From NCBI RefSeq assembly GCF_900497805.2, contig NW_020954701.1, positions 1,256,305-1,320,304 of the forward strand: a stretch of 64,000 nt of DNA. The letters are read 5' to 3'. A program made the translations under genes and the position numbers. This stretch comes from Vombatus ursinus (lineage: Eukaryota > Chordata > Mammalia > Diprotodontia > Vombatidae). Numbering within the stretch: the first letter of the stretch is position 1; every line of letters begins with the position of its first letter. The notes under the pieces were generated by a model. That model was given only the letters and a program-made list of their open reading frames with translations, had not been told where the DNA came from and searched no databases. This document shows positions 51,840 to 63,049 of the stretch, one piece after another.

Positions 51840-52110
51840 TAGTAGGATTTCAGACTGAGGGCTGGAAGGACCTTAGAGGTCAACAAGTCTAATCCCCTTA
51901 TTTTACAGATGAAGATACTGAAGCCCAGACAGGATAAGCCACTTCCCCAAGGTCCATCAATGAGTCAACATTTATTAATGACCTGCTGTGTGCCAGGCAC
52001 TGTGCTAATCTCTAAGGTCACATGGATAGCAAGTGGTAGAGCCAGGATTTGAATCTACGTTCTCTGACTCCCAATCAGTGCTTTCCCCTTAGCCTGGGAC
52101 ACAGTGATTA
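51840..52110 (-). mobile_element. MIR-type SINE, minus strand, with inserted L2 tail
   Basis: ctggaaggaccttagaggtc and ttttacagatgaagatactg are followed by acatttattaatgacctgct (an antisense L2 tail) and then gcaagtggtagagccaggat. Confidence 0.7.
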
Positions 52111-52714
52111 ATAAATGTTTTATCTATCTTTATCTACACCACACAGCAACAGAACTAGACTATTTTTTGCCATGTATTGATGCTGATGCATTTAAATAAT
52201 GAAACGACTTGATTTGAACATAAAAGTGGAATCAAAAGGTTAATTACTCAGACTGAATATTTCCTCCCACGTTATTACTCCAATAAATCGCAAACCATTA
52301 AAAAAAACTTACTTTATTTTTTTCCCCCATGACACCAAACTCTGATGCAATAACAGCTTGACAGTACCTCTCCTCCCACCTTTTTCAAGATTTTGGGTAA
52401 TTAAGGAGGACTTCTTCCAAAACACTCAAGGACTCATTAGAGAACCCAGGAACGGAGCCCGGCCTTTCTAAGGACCCCTCCCACCCTGCTTTATCATTGC
52501 TTCAGTCATTAGCTTGGGTTGTGAAGAGCAGTTGCCTTCGTCTGCCAATGTTTTCCCCTTGGGGCGTGTGACTTGTATTTTATCCCACTCAACCACCTCT
52601 TCTCCCACCATCCCCGGTAGCAGGTATTCATTCAACAGTTCGGTTCATGTGAGCGGCCAAATACTACACCAGGACTTCTGGGTGCTTAGCCCTTTTACCA
52701 ACACTCGTATTCGG
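52111..52714. other. Distal upstream region of PRR18, no repeat recognised
   Basis: No transposon is recognised between the last MIR and the minisatellite. Composition shifts toward GC from about 52430, consistent with promoter-proximal sequence. Confidence 0.4.
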
Positions 52715-52734
52715 GGCTCCTCCTCCTTCCACTT

Positions 52735-52825
52735 CCCCTCCCCTGCTCTTCCCCTCCCCTGCTCTTCCCCTCCCCTGCTCTTCCCCTCCCCTGCTCTTCC
52801 CCTCCCCTGCTCTTCCCCTCCCCCG
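52735..52825. repeat. 16-bp polypyrimidine minisatellite upstream of PRR18
   Basis: Five exact copies of cccctcccctgctctt lie at 52735-52814 with a partial sixth, inside a longer C/T-rich stretch (52715-52930). The minus strand carries repeated runs of four Gs with loops of 1 and 7 bases, which fits the canonical G-quadruplex pattern. It is about 540 bp before the PRR18 start codon. Confidence 0.9.
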
Positions 52826-53039
52826 CCCCCCTTTTCCCCTCCTCTCCCGCTCTCCTCCTCCCTGTTTTCTCCTCCCTCCTCCTCTTCTCTCTTCCTCTTC
52901 CTCCTCCCTCCTCCCTTCTCCTCCTCTTCCCAGCCCATCCCAGCGCGTCTCATTCAGCCTGAGCGAGGCAGAGAGGTGGCACTTTCTCACTGCCTGCTGG
53001 GTGCCTTGGCTGAGCTTTCCCACGGGAATTGAAGCCTCC

Positions 53040-53351
53040 GCCACCTACTGAGGTTCCGGAGCTACGGATTTGACTAGGAGGGCTGCTCCACCTCTCGCTT
53101 GCAGTACCTGGGCTCGCCCCTGGGTAACTGAGGATCTAAAGAGCTGTGATCTCGCTGCTGTTGGACAGAGAGGGAGCGTGCAGGGAGGGAGGGAGGGGAA
53201 GGAAGGATAGAGCCAAGAAGAGTCTCGGCAACAGATGGAAAGGACAGCAAGGCACTGCAGGAATCCGCCGGAGAGACCTTTCTTCCTCTTTTGCACTAGT
53301 GACTAAGAAAGGGACCCCTCCTTTTCATATTGCAGCAGCCCAGCAGCAAAC
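53040..53351 (+). other. PRR18: PRR18 5' UTR and proximal upstream sequence
   Basis: GC-richer sequence lies directly before the PRR18 start. A good splice acceptor (pyrimidines then attgcag, ending at 53334) sits 17 bases before the ATG, so a separate non-coding first exon is possible. The transcription start cannot be fixed from sequence. No TATA box stands out. Confidence 0.5.
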
Positions 53352-54377
53352 ATGCCTTTTCCACCGATTCAGCCGCAGCAGCAGCAACAGCAGCAGGTCC
53401 CCGGGGTTCCGACACCTCCCACTGTCAGTGCCACGGCTCCTCGGGAGCTGCCAAAGAAGCCTGCAACCCAGAGGAAGACCGCTGTGCATGCTCCTCCGGT
53501 CCCAGGTTCCATGGCACCAACAGCTGGAGGTGAAAAGAAGAAACGGCCCTCTGAAAAGCCAGAGATGCTCCTCTCAAGCTCCTGGCCATCGGCAACACTG
53601 AAGAGACAGCTGGCTAGGAGAACCCCAGGCCCAGCAGCCAGCAGGACTCAGCCACAGCCCCCACTGCGCCCCACTCAGCAATCCCTAGCTCCTGCCTCTG
53701 CGACCACCTCCCCCCCAACCCGCCCGCTGCTCCCTGCCACCTGCACTGTGCCTGGGCTGGCCCATTCCTGTGAGAGCCTGGCAGCTGGCGGGTCCACTGT
53801 GCCAGGACCAGGGGCTGGCACCAGCAGTGGGGAGGAGGAGGCTGTGAGATTCTCTTTGAGCCTGACCCCAGAGGCAATTTTGGTGATCCAGAGGCGCAAC
53901 CTGGAGAAGCAGCTACTAGCACGGCAACGCAGACCCTTCCCTTCGCCAGCTGCAGACACCAAACGCCTCTTATCCTCTTGCCCCCGGAGCAAAGCTGGAG
54001 CCATGGGTACCACATCAGGCCAACGTAAGGGCATTGCCATTAGCGGCGCTGGTAGCACCCCAGTTGGTGGCTTTGGGAGCACTAGCCGCCGCCCCACACA
54101 GTCCCAACCCCAACTTCTTTCTGGTGCCATGCAACCCCTAACCACCACCTCCAGAGGAGGGCACCTGGGAAGTGGAGACTTACGAACCTTGCTGAAGATC
54201 TCTCTCCTGAATGAGCATCATAAGTATGATGATGTAGAATATGAGGAGGAAGCTGAGGCAGTGGATGAGGGCCTAGTGAGGAAGTGTACTGAATGGTTAA
54301 GGGGTGTGGAGAATGCTGCAGCCACCAGAGACAGGGCTGAGAAGTTGGAGACCCTGCCCCATCTGGGCACCCTCTGA
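53352..54377 (+). CDS. PRR18: PRR18, proline-rich protein 18
   Basis: This is a 341-residue single-exon reading frame starting MPFPPIQP and ending HLGTL. Its molecular function is not established; in placental mammals it is reported mainly from nervous tissue. Three blocks match what I know of human PRR18. They are KKKRPSEKPEMLLSSSWPSA (from residue 62), LSLTPEAILVIQRRNLEKQL with the following LLARQRRPFPSP (about 169-199), and the acidic C-terminal block SLLNEHHKYDDVEYEEE with AVDEGLVRKCTEWLRGVE (about 284-320). Between them are low-complexity Pro/Ser/Thr/Ala stretches. The human protein is about 295 residues, so this copy is longer, mainly in the linkers. An N-terminal run of seven glutamines (residues 9-15) is not known from human. 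The ATG has A at -3. The acidic C-terminus suggests a binding region, but that is inference. No signal peptide or membrane span is seen. Confidence 0.96.
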   Translation: MPFPPIQPQQQQQQQVPGVPTPPTVSATAPRELPKKPATQRKTAVHAPPVPGSMAPTAGGEKKKRPSEKPEMLLSSSWPSATLKRQLARRTPGPAASRTQPQPPLRPTQQSLAPASATTSPPTRPLLPATCTVPGLAHSCESLAAGGSTVPGPGAGTSSGEEEAVRFSLSLTPEAILVIQRRNLEKQLLARQRRPFPSPAADTKRLLSSCPRSKAGAMGTTSGQRKGIAISGAGSTPVGGFGSTSRRPTQSQPQLLSGAMQPLTTTSRGGHLGSGDLRTLLKISLLNEHHKYDDVEYEEEAEAVDEGLVRKCTEWLRGVENAAATRDRAEKLETLPHLGTL

Positions 54378-55765
54378 GGCAGTATCAGGAGATAGATGCT
54401 CCACCCTACCCTTACTTCCCTGTTTTGAGTAAGTGTGGGATTTGAGGGTTAAAGCCACAGGTATGCCTCACTAGGACTGAAACTTCTATATCTCAGTGTT
54501 CTTCCTAATTCTCTGTCCCCAACCAGACTGCTTACTATTCATACACCATGCACACATTTTCCTCAGCCCAAGGTGTCAGCGGTAGCAATACTCTGCCCCC
54601 TTATTTCTCCTGACATAGATTTATTCGCTTTCCTTCATCTTTTGAATATCTGCCCTTGGCATTAGCATTCTGCACCAGTCTTCCTGCCCTGTGGAGCCCA
54701 CTGTTCCTTTTTGCTGTTTCCGGAGTTAAAAATCAGCAGGTTTCCCAAAATGCTTTGAAACCCCACCACAAAGGTTCATTTATCCATCCCACTGCTTCTT
54801 GCTTAGCGACCAGAAACTAGAAGGGTTGAAAAGAAACAGTCAACCTCTTCTCTGACTAACCCTTGGAGTTTGGTTTGTGATTCGACTTTATGTTTCGTTG
54901 TAGATGAAACAGTCTTGTAGAGCATTTGAAGCCCTGTGCTGAAGCCAGATTTTAAGAGTCTAGTTTCTGGGAGAGATCTGGGAGCAGTGTGCATATGAGA
55001 GATACTTAGGTAACTGGAAGCTGGCTCTGAATGACATTTTTATTTCTTCCTCTTCCGAGAAGCCTGTTGCTGGACTTGGGTTAATCGGATAGCTGGTGCT
55101 GAATCTCTTTACATCTGATCCATCTAGATTTTGTTTTTCACCAGAAACTGGAAAGATGGGGGTGGGGAGGCATTGGAGATCCTGGAAATTCAAAGGCAAA
55201 TCCACCTCTGATGAGAACAGGGATATAACCCCCATCCCCACCCTCCACCCCCTGGAAATAATAGACTATGGTAAATGAATGCTTTAACGGATATGTTACT
55301 TTGTTGACATACAACAGGTGATTCATCATCGCTTTGTTCTCTCCTCTTAGCTGTCCTTTCTGTATGCTGTGCACACACATGTCTTTCCTGAAACACAGTT
55401 ACTGGAATTGTTTTCAAGCACTGGACTCAGGAGGGAGGGGGAAGAGGGGTCAGCTTTTGTTAAGACCATAGTCTTTATTTGAAGTGCTCACAAAATATCT
55501 TTTGTGCTAGGGGGGAAAGGGTAACCAAATGGGGAAGGAAAAAATGCACTCAGCTGTACCAGGACACAGGACAAAATGTTCTGGTCTGGTGGAGAAATTT
55601 ATTTGGAGAATAAATTAGGGGTGGGAGGGGAGGAAGCATTGTGTATGTGTTTTTAGTATTTTTAATCACTGTGTAAATATCATAGTGGCTTTGTACATTT
55701 GTATATAACATTCAAAAAGAACATTTCTATTTATTATTTGAATAAATGGTTAAATAGCTTTGTGT
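54378..55765 (+). other. PRR18: PRR18 3' UTR
   Basis: About 1.4 kb free of recognisable transposons follows the PRR18 stop and leads to AATAAA at 55741-55746. An earlier AATAAA at 55609-55614 and a later one at 55870-55875 could give alternative ends. T-rich and TG-rich sequence follows 55746. Confidence 0.7.
55741..55746 (+). terminator. PRR18: PRR18 polyadenylation signal AATAAA
   Basis: This hexamer sits at the end of the repeat-free 3' UTR and is followed by a TTTGTGTTT downstream element. It is the best of three nearby AATAAA matches. Confidence 0.65.
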
Positions 55766-56880
55766 TTCAATGGCCATACATTCTCACTTCCCAATTGGAG
55801 GTTTATGTCTAATATATAGCTATGTATATACATTTTTAGCATTTTAATACACTTCACTTTAAAATAGGCAATAAAGTGTGAGTACTTAGATAAGGCCTGG
55901 ATAATGTAAGACCAATAGAATGTTTTTCTTCAACATCTGACTCATTTATAAAACTTTAACAATAACAAGTTTCATATCATTTTAAAAATAATGTTGTAAG
56001 CCTTCTCTGTGTTTTAAACTAGAACCATATTTTTATTTTTTTGAACTTAAAAAAAAATTACAGTAGGAATCTTTGCTTTGATCTTTCAAGATAAGGGATC
56101 AGCTCCAAATAGTATTAGACATAAGACATGAAATATTGAATTAATAGTGAATTAGTGAACAGTGCATCAACCACCTGCTAAGTTATGTAGGTCCATTGCC
56201 TGTGAAAATGAGGTTCAGGTCTCTTAAAAGTAAAACCTTTCTCAACTGAACAGTTTCAGGTTATTTTGCAAATACAATGTGAAGTATATCTAGTTTGGGT
56301 AAGAGACAAGACACATAAAGTTCCTTTCCTAAAATGCGTGTTTCAATAGCCCTGGGACAAATTCAGCATTCAGATCAAGATTTTTTAACTCCTAAATGCA
56401 ACTCTAGACAAACAAACAAACATTTTCACAACTATTGTGATTGTGGAGGAAAACTGAGTCTAGGACCTAAGGGCCATGTTAAGAATGAGTTGATCGTGTA
56501 GTTTGGGGATGCAAAGCCTCTATGCTGTGGATCAGATCCAGCATCACCTTAATTTTATACAGATAGTTTAGCAGGTGTCAATGAGTAATGTTCCATTTAT
56601 GCCTTATAGTTGTAAAAATGTAATAGTAAAAAGTGCAAACAGCAATATCCTGACGTGCTTTAAAATGAGATTGATTTTCGGTGAAAGCCTGTGTCTCTTT
56701 ATCTCTTGTGTCTCTCCATGTTTGTTTCTATATTTTCCTCCACATGTATTTTTGCTTGTCTTGGTGGTTTTTCTGTTTTTTTTTTCTTTCCGTTTTCCCT
56801 CTATACATAATTTCCCATTTTCTTCTCTCTCACTCCCTGAACAATTCAAGATATCAAATTAAAATATGTGCATATATTCT
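55766..56880. other. Downstream flank of PRR18, no feature recognised
   Basis: AT-rich sequence without recognised repeats. Open frames around 56575-56896 come from a T/C-rich run. Confidence 0.45.
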
Positions 56881-56884
56881 GTTT

Positions 56885-57125
56885 ATTGAACAGTAACAAC
56901 AATATACATCTGTATAGCAAAGCATAGTTACAAAGCCTTTGTTTACATTATCTCATTTATTCTCTACAACAATCTGCTGAGGTAGAAAGTGAAAATTTTA
57001 CACCATTCCCATTTTACAGTTGTGGAAAATGAGAATCAGGGAGATTAAATTAATTTTATACATGGTTATACAGCTAAAAAGTTGTGGACCTGAGACTCAA
57101 GCCTATGTTTTATGCTTTTCAGTCC
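56885..57125 (-). mobile_element. MIR-type SINE, minus strand
   Basis: tacattatctcatttattct, ttcccattttacagttgtgg and tggttatacagctaaaaagt follow the antisense MIR pattern. Confidence 0.75.
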
Positions 57126-57203
57126 AATGATTTGTTTTTTCCCATTTTTAGTTTTAGAAGCAGATATTTTGTAGAAAGTTTTATACTGCAGTTCTCTCTT
57201 TTA

Positions 57204-57365
57204 TTTTTTTTTTGGTTTGTTTTTGGTGAGGCAATTGGGGTTAAGTGACTTGCCCAAGGTCACACAGCTAGAATGTGTCAAGTGTTTGGTCTGAAGCCAG
57301 ATTTGAACTCGGGTCCTCCTGACTTCAGGGCCGGTGCTCTATCTACTGCGATACCTAGCTGCCCC
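57204..57365 (-). mobile_element. CORE-SINE (WSINE/MAR1 type), minus strand
   Basis: It runs from a T-tract to cgatacctagctgcccc with a 17-bp target duplication tg(c/t)agttctctctttta at 57187-57203 and 57366-57382. The long duplication with a single mismatch suggests a moderately young insertion. Confidence 0.94.
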
Positions 57366-57424
57366 TGTAGTTCTCTCTTTTAAAAAAGACAACAGCAAGC
57401 TAACTAAATCAGATTACTTTTTAC

Positions 57425-58225
57425 TTAAGTGATCCTTTAGAAATAATGTGGTATAAAGAGAATTTTGGCATTCTGGGATACAGGAGACTTGACTCCTAGT
57501 GTTGTAACTGGATACGTAACTTCAGGAGAGTGTCCTCATTGGTAAACTGAGGTTACTTGGACTAAACCAGATGACCTTTTTGTGTCTATTTTTACCCTTT
57601 GTGCTTCAGTGGGTCCCAATAGAAAAAAAAAACCCAATAAAGGTCTCTATCACTGATAGAGTCTACTTCTAGACACCCCCAGGCTACTGAGTTGTTTTTA
57701 GGTCCCTCCTTCTGAACCATAGGTTCATTTGTAAATAAAATTTTCTAGGTTACCTTCCAAAAAATGTTGAAAACTAGGAGAAAGGCTAAGGTGCTTTGAG
57801 TTATTCTGTGATGGAATTTTCTATGTACAAAATGGTAATGTTATTTTACTGGAACTCTTTTCTAGGATGCTGTTGTCGGGAAATGAGAACAGCACCTACA
57901 GAAAACCTAACTGTTTTCTGTATTAAAGAAAAAGTATGGTTTAGGGATGAGTATTTGTTGTATTTGGAACCAAGAAGACCCAGGTTTGAATCCTACCTTT
58001 GATAATGCCTGACTGTGAGACTATGGATAAAGTGCTTACTATGAAAGCCTAGGATCATACATAGATAAAGAGGAGAGGAACCTCTCATTTTATCCAAGCT
58101 CTTCATTTTACAGATGAGGAGACCAAGGCCTGGAGAAGAAACTTGACAAAGGTCAGATGGTAGAGCTGAGATTCGCACCCAAGTCCTTTGATGCCAAATT
58201 CAGTGTTATTTCTCCTGCAGCACAC
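57425..58225. mobile_element. Cluster of diverged MIR-type SINEs, both strands
   Basis: Plus-strand pieces lie at 57430-57570 (gacttgactcctagtgttgt) and 57925-58050 (gaccc-type aaccaagaagacccaggttt). An antisense piece lies at 58085-58225 (catttacagatgaggagacc-like, tcagatggtagagctgagat). Confidence 0.6.
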
Positions 58226-58229
58226 TGCT

Positions 58230-58452
58230 TACTCTGTTTCACCATCTGTAAAATGGATACAACCTCAATTTATCGTGTCTATATCTTGTTTGTACAAGTT
58301 GCTTGCATGTTGGCTTTCCCCATTAAGCTATGAGTTCCTGAAAAGAAGGGATAGTTTTTTTTGTTTGTTTGTTTGTTTGTTTGTTTTTTCCACTTTCTTT
58401 GTATCCTCAGCACTTAGCACAGTGCCTGGCCTATAGAAGGCACTTAATAAAG
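58230..58452 (+). mobile_element. L2 3' end, plus strand
   Basis: tcttgtttgtacaagttgct, ttaagctatgagttcctgaa and cagcacttagcacagtgcct, with a TTTG repeat at 58359-58386. Confidence 0.75.
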
Positions 58453-58454
58453 GA

Positions 58455-58735
58455 ACTTAGAAGCAGTGAGGTGGTACAGTGGATAGAGTGCCGGCCCCAG
58501 AGTCAGGAAAAAACTGAGTTCAAATCCTGCTTCAGACACTTATTAGCAGTGTGATCCTGGGCAAATTGTTTTGCTTCAGTTTCCTCAACTGTAATGTGGA
58601 GACAATAATATTGCCTACCTCCCAGGATTGTTCCTCCCAGGATCAATTGAGGAGATGATTGTAAAGCACTTAGCACAGTCCCGGGCACCTAGTAAGCTCT
58701 ACTATTTGTTCATTGTCATTGTTATTATTACAGTG
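58455..58735 (+). mobile_element. MIR/THER-type SINE, plus strand
   Basis: ggtggtacagtggatagagt, gagttcaaatcctgcttcag and attgtaaagcacttagcaca are full length. Confidence 0.9.
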
Positions 58736-58769
58736 CCTTGCATTGCAGTGCTTAATAAAGACACTTAGA

Positions 58770-59095
58770 GATACTGAGGTGGTAAAGTAAGTAGAGCATC
58801 GGACTTAAAATCAGGAACATCTGAGTTCAAATCTGACCTTAGACACTTGCTACCTCCGTGATCCTGAGCAAATCACTTACCTAGGTCTGCCTCAGTTTCC
58901 TCAACTGTAAAATGGGAATAATAATAATAGCATTAACCTCACAGGGTAGTTGTGAGGGTCAAAATAGTAGATAATAGTTGTAATAAGATAAAAGATAATA
59001 GTTGTAGTAAGATAAAAGATAATATTGTGAAACACTTAGCACAATGCCTGGCACATAGTAGGTACTTACATACTTATTCCATTCCCCTTCCCTTA
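58770..59095 (+). mobile_element. MIR/THER-type SINE, plus strand
   Basis: ggtggtaaagtaagtagagc, gagttcaaatctgaccttag, gcctcagtttcctcaactgt and atgcctggcacatagtaggt. An internal 21-25 bp repeat (gtagtaagataaaagataat) lengthens its 3' part at 58965-59025. Confidence 0.9.
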
Positions 59096-59124
59096 ATACA
59101 CACAGGTTAACAGACTACTGATAG

Positions 59125-59362
59125 CTACTGATAGTTAGCATTTATATACTGCTTTAAGCATTACAAAGCACTTTACATATATTTTCTCATTTGAGCCTTA
59201 CAATAACCCTGGGGAATCTGTGCTATTATCCCCATTTTACAGATGAGGAAATTGAGCCTGAGAGAAGTTAAGTGCCTTGTCCAGGGTTACACAGCTAATA
59301 AATGAGGCAGGATTCAAACATAGGTCTTCCTGACTCTAAATCTAGCACTCTGTACATTCTAT
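59125..59362 (-). mobile_element. MIR/THER-type SINE, minus strand
   Basis: agcactttacatatattttc, ccccattttacagatgagga and gttacacagctaataaatga are visible in antisense order. Confidence 0.85.
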
Positions 59363-59364
59363 CA

Positions 59365-59625
59365 CTTCTTGTTCAGTTGTTTCAGTGATGTTTGACTCTT
59401 TATGACTCCATTCGGGGTTTTCTTCACAAAGATACTAGAGTGGTTTTGTCATTTCCTTCTCCAGCTCATTTTTACAGATGAGGAAACTGAGGCAAACAGG
59501 GTCAAGTAACTTGCTCAGGGCCACACGTCTACTAAATGTCTGAGACCGGATTTTAACTCACAAAGATGTATCTTCCTGACCCCAGGCTTGGCGCTCCATT
59601 CTCTTCACCACCCAGCTGCCCATTA
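59365..59625 (-). mobile_element. MIR/MON-type SINE, minus strand
   Basis: ttgttcagttgtttcagtga, cattcggggttttcttcaca, gatgaggaaactgaggcaaa and accacccagctgcc are near full length. Confidence 0.9.
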
Positions 59626-59639
59626 TGCCACCTAACTGG

Positions 59640-61310
59640 CTACTGGAAGGTGACTGAAATTGAAAAAAATTATATTTGGAGTATCCATCTCAGGTGTTAT
59701 TATCAGGATCAAATGGGATAATGTAAAGTGTTTTGTAAACCTTAAAATGTGATAGTAAAATCAGCTATTAGTACAATTTAAAAAGGTGACATAGTCATAG
59801 TAGATAAACATTTATCACATGCCTACTATGTGTGTATGTATACCATATACATGGGAAGCATGGTTTCACCTGGAGTATAACTGAATCCAAGATATGACAA
59901 GGTATATCATAATGGGATCTCTCTTCCCTGTAAAGTCACTCATAGAAAACTAGAGGCACAAAAGCTAGCAAATTGGCTGCTATGCCACTCTTTCCTACCC
60001 TCAAAGCCACACTTAACATTGCAGATTCAGTTTCAGCCATGTTTTGTGGTCAGAGCAGTTATAGGATGCTTTTAGTGGCTGACGTTGACTACCTCACTGC
60101 CTAACCATGACTCTGTCTCCAAAGAGTCTTTGAATATGATGTTGGCTTTTATTGTAAACAGGGATTATTTCCCCATTAAAATGAACACATATAATATGCT
60201 GTCATTTTCATGAGAAGTATATTTCCTATGATTGTTATACATGACTTTGCAACCTCAAAAATTTAAATGCAACTCTCCAGTCTGGCCCTGGGCATTTTGT
60301 AGCACAAAATGAAGCCAACAGAAGGACTTTAAAAGACTGAATTTCTTTGGCTGCCATTTCAAAGAAAGGAAGGTTAGTTCCTTTGACCTTTAAGATTTCA
60401 AGATGAGCTCAGACTCCCATCTGTTTTCAATGGGCTAAAAGGTACCCTAGCGTATTGTTGGGATTTTTGGTCTTTATTTGTTATTTCATCAGAGTTTAGA
60501 ACTCCTAGTGTGGAGATATCCTCCACTGGTGCAGATCAACAACTTTAATTTACAGTCTTCTAAAGATGACTCTTTAAGGCATAAACCAGGGAGATCATGG
60601 TTAAAAATAAAAGTTTCCCCCCTTTTTTAATGTCATTTAAGAGTGTATTTCACCATTATTTTCTCTCTAAGGCTACCAACCCCCTTCCAAAAAAATTAGC
60701 ATCTGCATTATTGAATAAACATTGCGGCGGATACTGGAGCAGTAATAGAAGATATGTTCTTGCCTTTGTGAATGTTTTCATCTAATGGAGGACAAATACA
60801 GCAAAACTCAAAGGGCAAAAATAGCAACTGGCCAGCCATACTCAACTTTACTAGCCTGTTAGTATCATAAGTTTGTGAATCATAGAGCACCACAGTCTCT
60901 GAAGAATCAAAATTGTAAGTGAAGCAAAAAGTAGTAAAGAGATGTGTGCTGGGAAAGAGTAGGCTGAAGCATATTAATCAATAATGACTTGTGTACAAAA
61001 AATCAAATAAAAGATTATCAGTGAAATGTATGATCAGAAAAAGAGTTGGGTCGGCTGCAAAGCAAAACCAAGGGATTCCATACGGAAAACCTGAGGACCA
61101 CACAGGTAACCTGGAAATTTTAGGGTATGGAGATCACATTAAAGCTCTGGAGCACATTGGGTCAATCCTCTGCAAAAGATTTATGGAAGGACATTCGCAA
61201 AGAACTGCACAAAATGAGAAGGTATGGGTAGGTTGCAAAATCTGCATCATTCATAGGGATTCCCTTCTATGAGATCATAGATCATAGATCCATCAGAGTA
61301 TTGAAATAAG
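59640..61310. other. Intergenic, largely unassigned
   Basis: A short MIR 3' fragment lies at 59690-59775. A minor stretch near 61010-61270 reads VGSAAKQNQGIPYGKPEDH and RTAQNEKVWVGCK, which may be the C-terminal end of an old LINE, but the match is too weak to name. Nothing else is recognised. Confidence 0.35.
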
Positions 61311-61319
61311 TGCCCCACC

Positions 61320-61445
61320 AAGTTCCCCAATCAATCAGCAAGTATTTATTGACCTCTCTAATGCTCAGACCTGTGCTAGGTATGGAAAACACAGAATCAG
61401 ACATGGTCCTTGCTCTCAAGTTGCTTACAGTTTTGTTGGAAAATT
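61320..61445 (-). mobile_element. L2 3' tail, minus strand
   Basis: aatcagcaagtatttattga and tcagacatggtccttgctct match the antisense L2 end. Confidence 0.65.
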
Positions 61446-61679
61446 GAATTTCCTCAGTATGGGCCTGGCTCAGCACACTCTTCCTTACTCACTCCAGTAA
61501 GCCTGGAGTTCTAGAAATCTTATATGTTTTAGAAATCAAATAACTAATTATATTTCATATTTAACATCAATAAAAATAAAAGAATGAGAAACTTTTTGCA
61601 TTTTGAAAAGGTTTTGCAAGATTAGGACAAATTTTTAGTATGAATCCTTAGAATTAACAAAAAAAAACATTACGGACTA

Positions 61680-62610
61680 CAAGAAAAGGACCCCTTCTTG
61701 GTGTCTGCCCTCTCTAATCAGTCCTTCACACAGCTGCCAACATAATCCTTTCTCCATAGAGTTTCCAAAACAGTCTAACACACAGCTCTGACCATGTCCT
61801 TCCCCATTGCTTATAGAATAAAATGCAAGCTCTTTGGCCCTCCACAACCTGACTCCCATCTACTTTTCCAGCTTTATTTTTTTATCATTCTTCACAGACT
61901 CAACTGGATTACTATGCTGTTCTCCAAACTTCACACTCCATCTCCTGCCTCTACTCACTCACAAAGAGAATCACAGAATCTCATAATCTTTATCCTAGAA
62001 TCCTCATTTTCTTTTAAGGCTCAAGTCAGGTGTGATGTCCTCACCTTCTCCTGACTGCTCCTCCCACTGCACACTAATATTAGTTCTATTTTCTCCCTCA
62101 ATTTTCCTTCTGCTACTTATTTGTGAATGTGTCCTGTCATCCCAGTAGAATGTAAGTACCTGGAAGGCAGGGATTTTTTTTTAAACTTTATTAATTTATT
62201 TTGATTTATAAACAATCACTTCCATAAGCTTTTGAGTTTTAAATTTTTCTCCCCCTCCCTCCCCATCTCCTTCCCCAAGACAGTGCACAATCTGATATAG
62301 GCTATAAATATACATTCCTATTAAACATTTTCACATTAGTGATGTTGTAAGTAAGAATTAGAACCAATAGGAGGAACCACCAGAAAGAGGAAACAAAACA
62401 CAACAGAAGAGAAAAAATAGCAAATAGTGTGCTTTGATCTGCATTCAAACTCAGTATCTCTTTCTTTGGATGTGGGTAGCATTTTCCATCATGAGACCTT
62501 TGGAGCAGGGACTTTTTTAGTAGCTGGAAGGCAAGGACTGTTTTGTTTGTGTCTCTGTATTACCAAGACCTTGCACATAGTAAGTATTCAGTGAATGTTT
62601 ATTGAATTGA
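61680..62610 (+). mobile_element. L2 3' part, plus strand, split by an L1 insertion
   Basis: cattgcttatagaataaaat with gcaagctctttggccctcca, ctgactcccatctacttttc and tagaatgtaagtacctggaa mark the last coding part and 3' region. The tail resumes at 62518 with agctggaaggcaaggactgt and ends near 62605. Confidence 0.8.
62176..62503 (-). mobile_element. 5'-truncated L1 3' UTR, minus strand
   Basis: aacaatcacttccataagct, ccttccccaagacagtgcac and accaataggaggaaccacca are the inverse of the L1 at 28174-28516. The flanks gcagggattttttt and gcagggactttttt are the target duplication. Confidence 0.85.
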
Positions 62611-63049
62611 CATTTATAATTTTAATTTTTACACACAAATTAAAATGGCTTAAAGTTGTTAATAAAATAAGGAAAAAATCTTTTTAAAAGTTTGGCAATA
62701 TTAAAGGAAAAAAATTAGCGTAGATCCACATAGAGTTTTTCAAAGGGTTAGAAACTCTGTATTTTTTGACTGAGAATCAAACCCAGTGTACAACAGTGAA
62801 AAGGGATGAAATCTGATCCCTAGATCACCGAGGATGATTCTCGGATCTACTTCTAAGATGTTGGCCATAACCTAGACCTAGCCAGGTAATCCTTCATTCA
62901 GCTTGACAGAGCACTGTGTATGATTGAAATACCACTAAAAACACCAAATACTAGCCCTTGATACTATCAAAAGCAACTGGCTTGCCTGTGTGGTATTTTG
63001 CCATTGACATTTCTCATCCCATATTTTAATGATACCTGACATTGATTTT

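Noticed and set aside
52514-53044. Open frames of 102-172 codons on both strands upstream of PRR18
   Set aside because: They come from the C/T-rich minisatellite, where stop codons are rare by composition. They match no protein and overlap the PRR18 upstream region.
53614-54148. Antisense open frames of 133 and 157 codons within PRR18
   Set aside because: They are shadows of the GC-rich PRR18 coding frame with no family resemblance or regulatory context.
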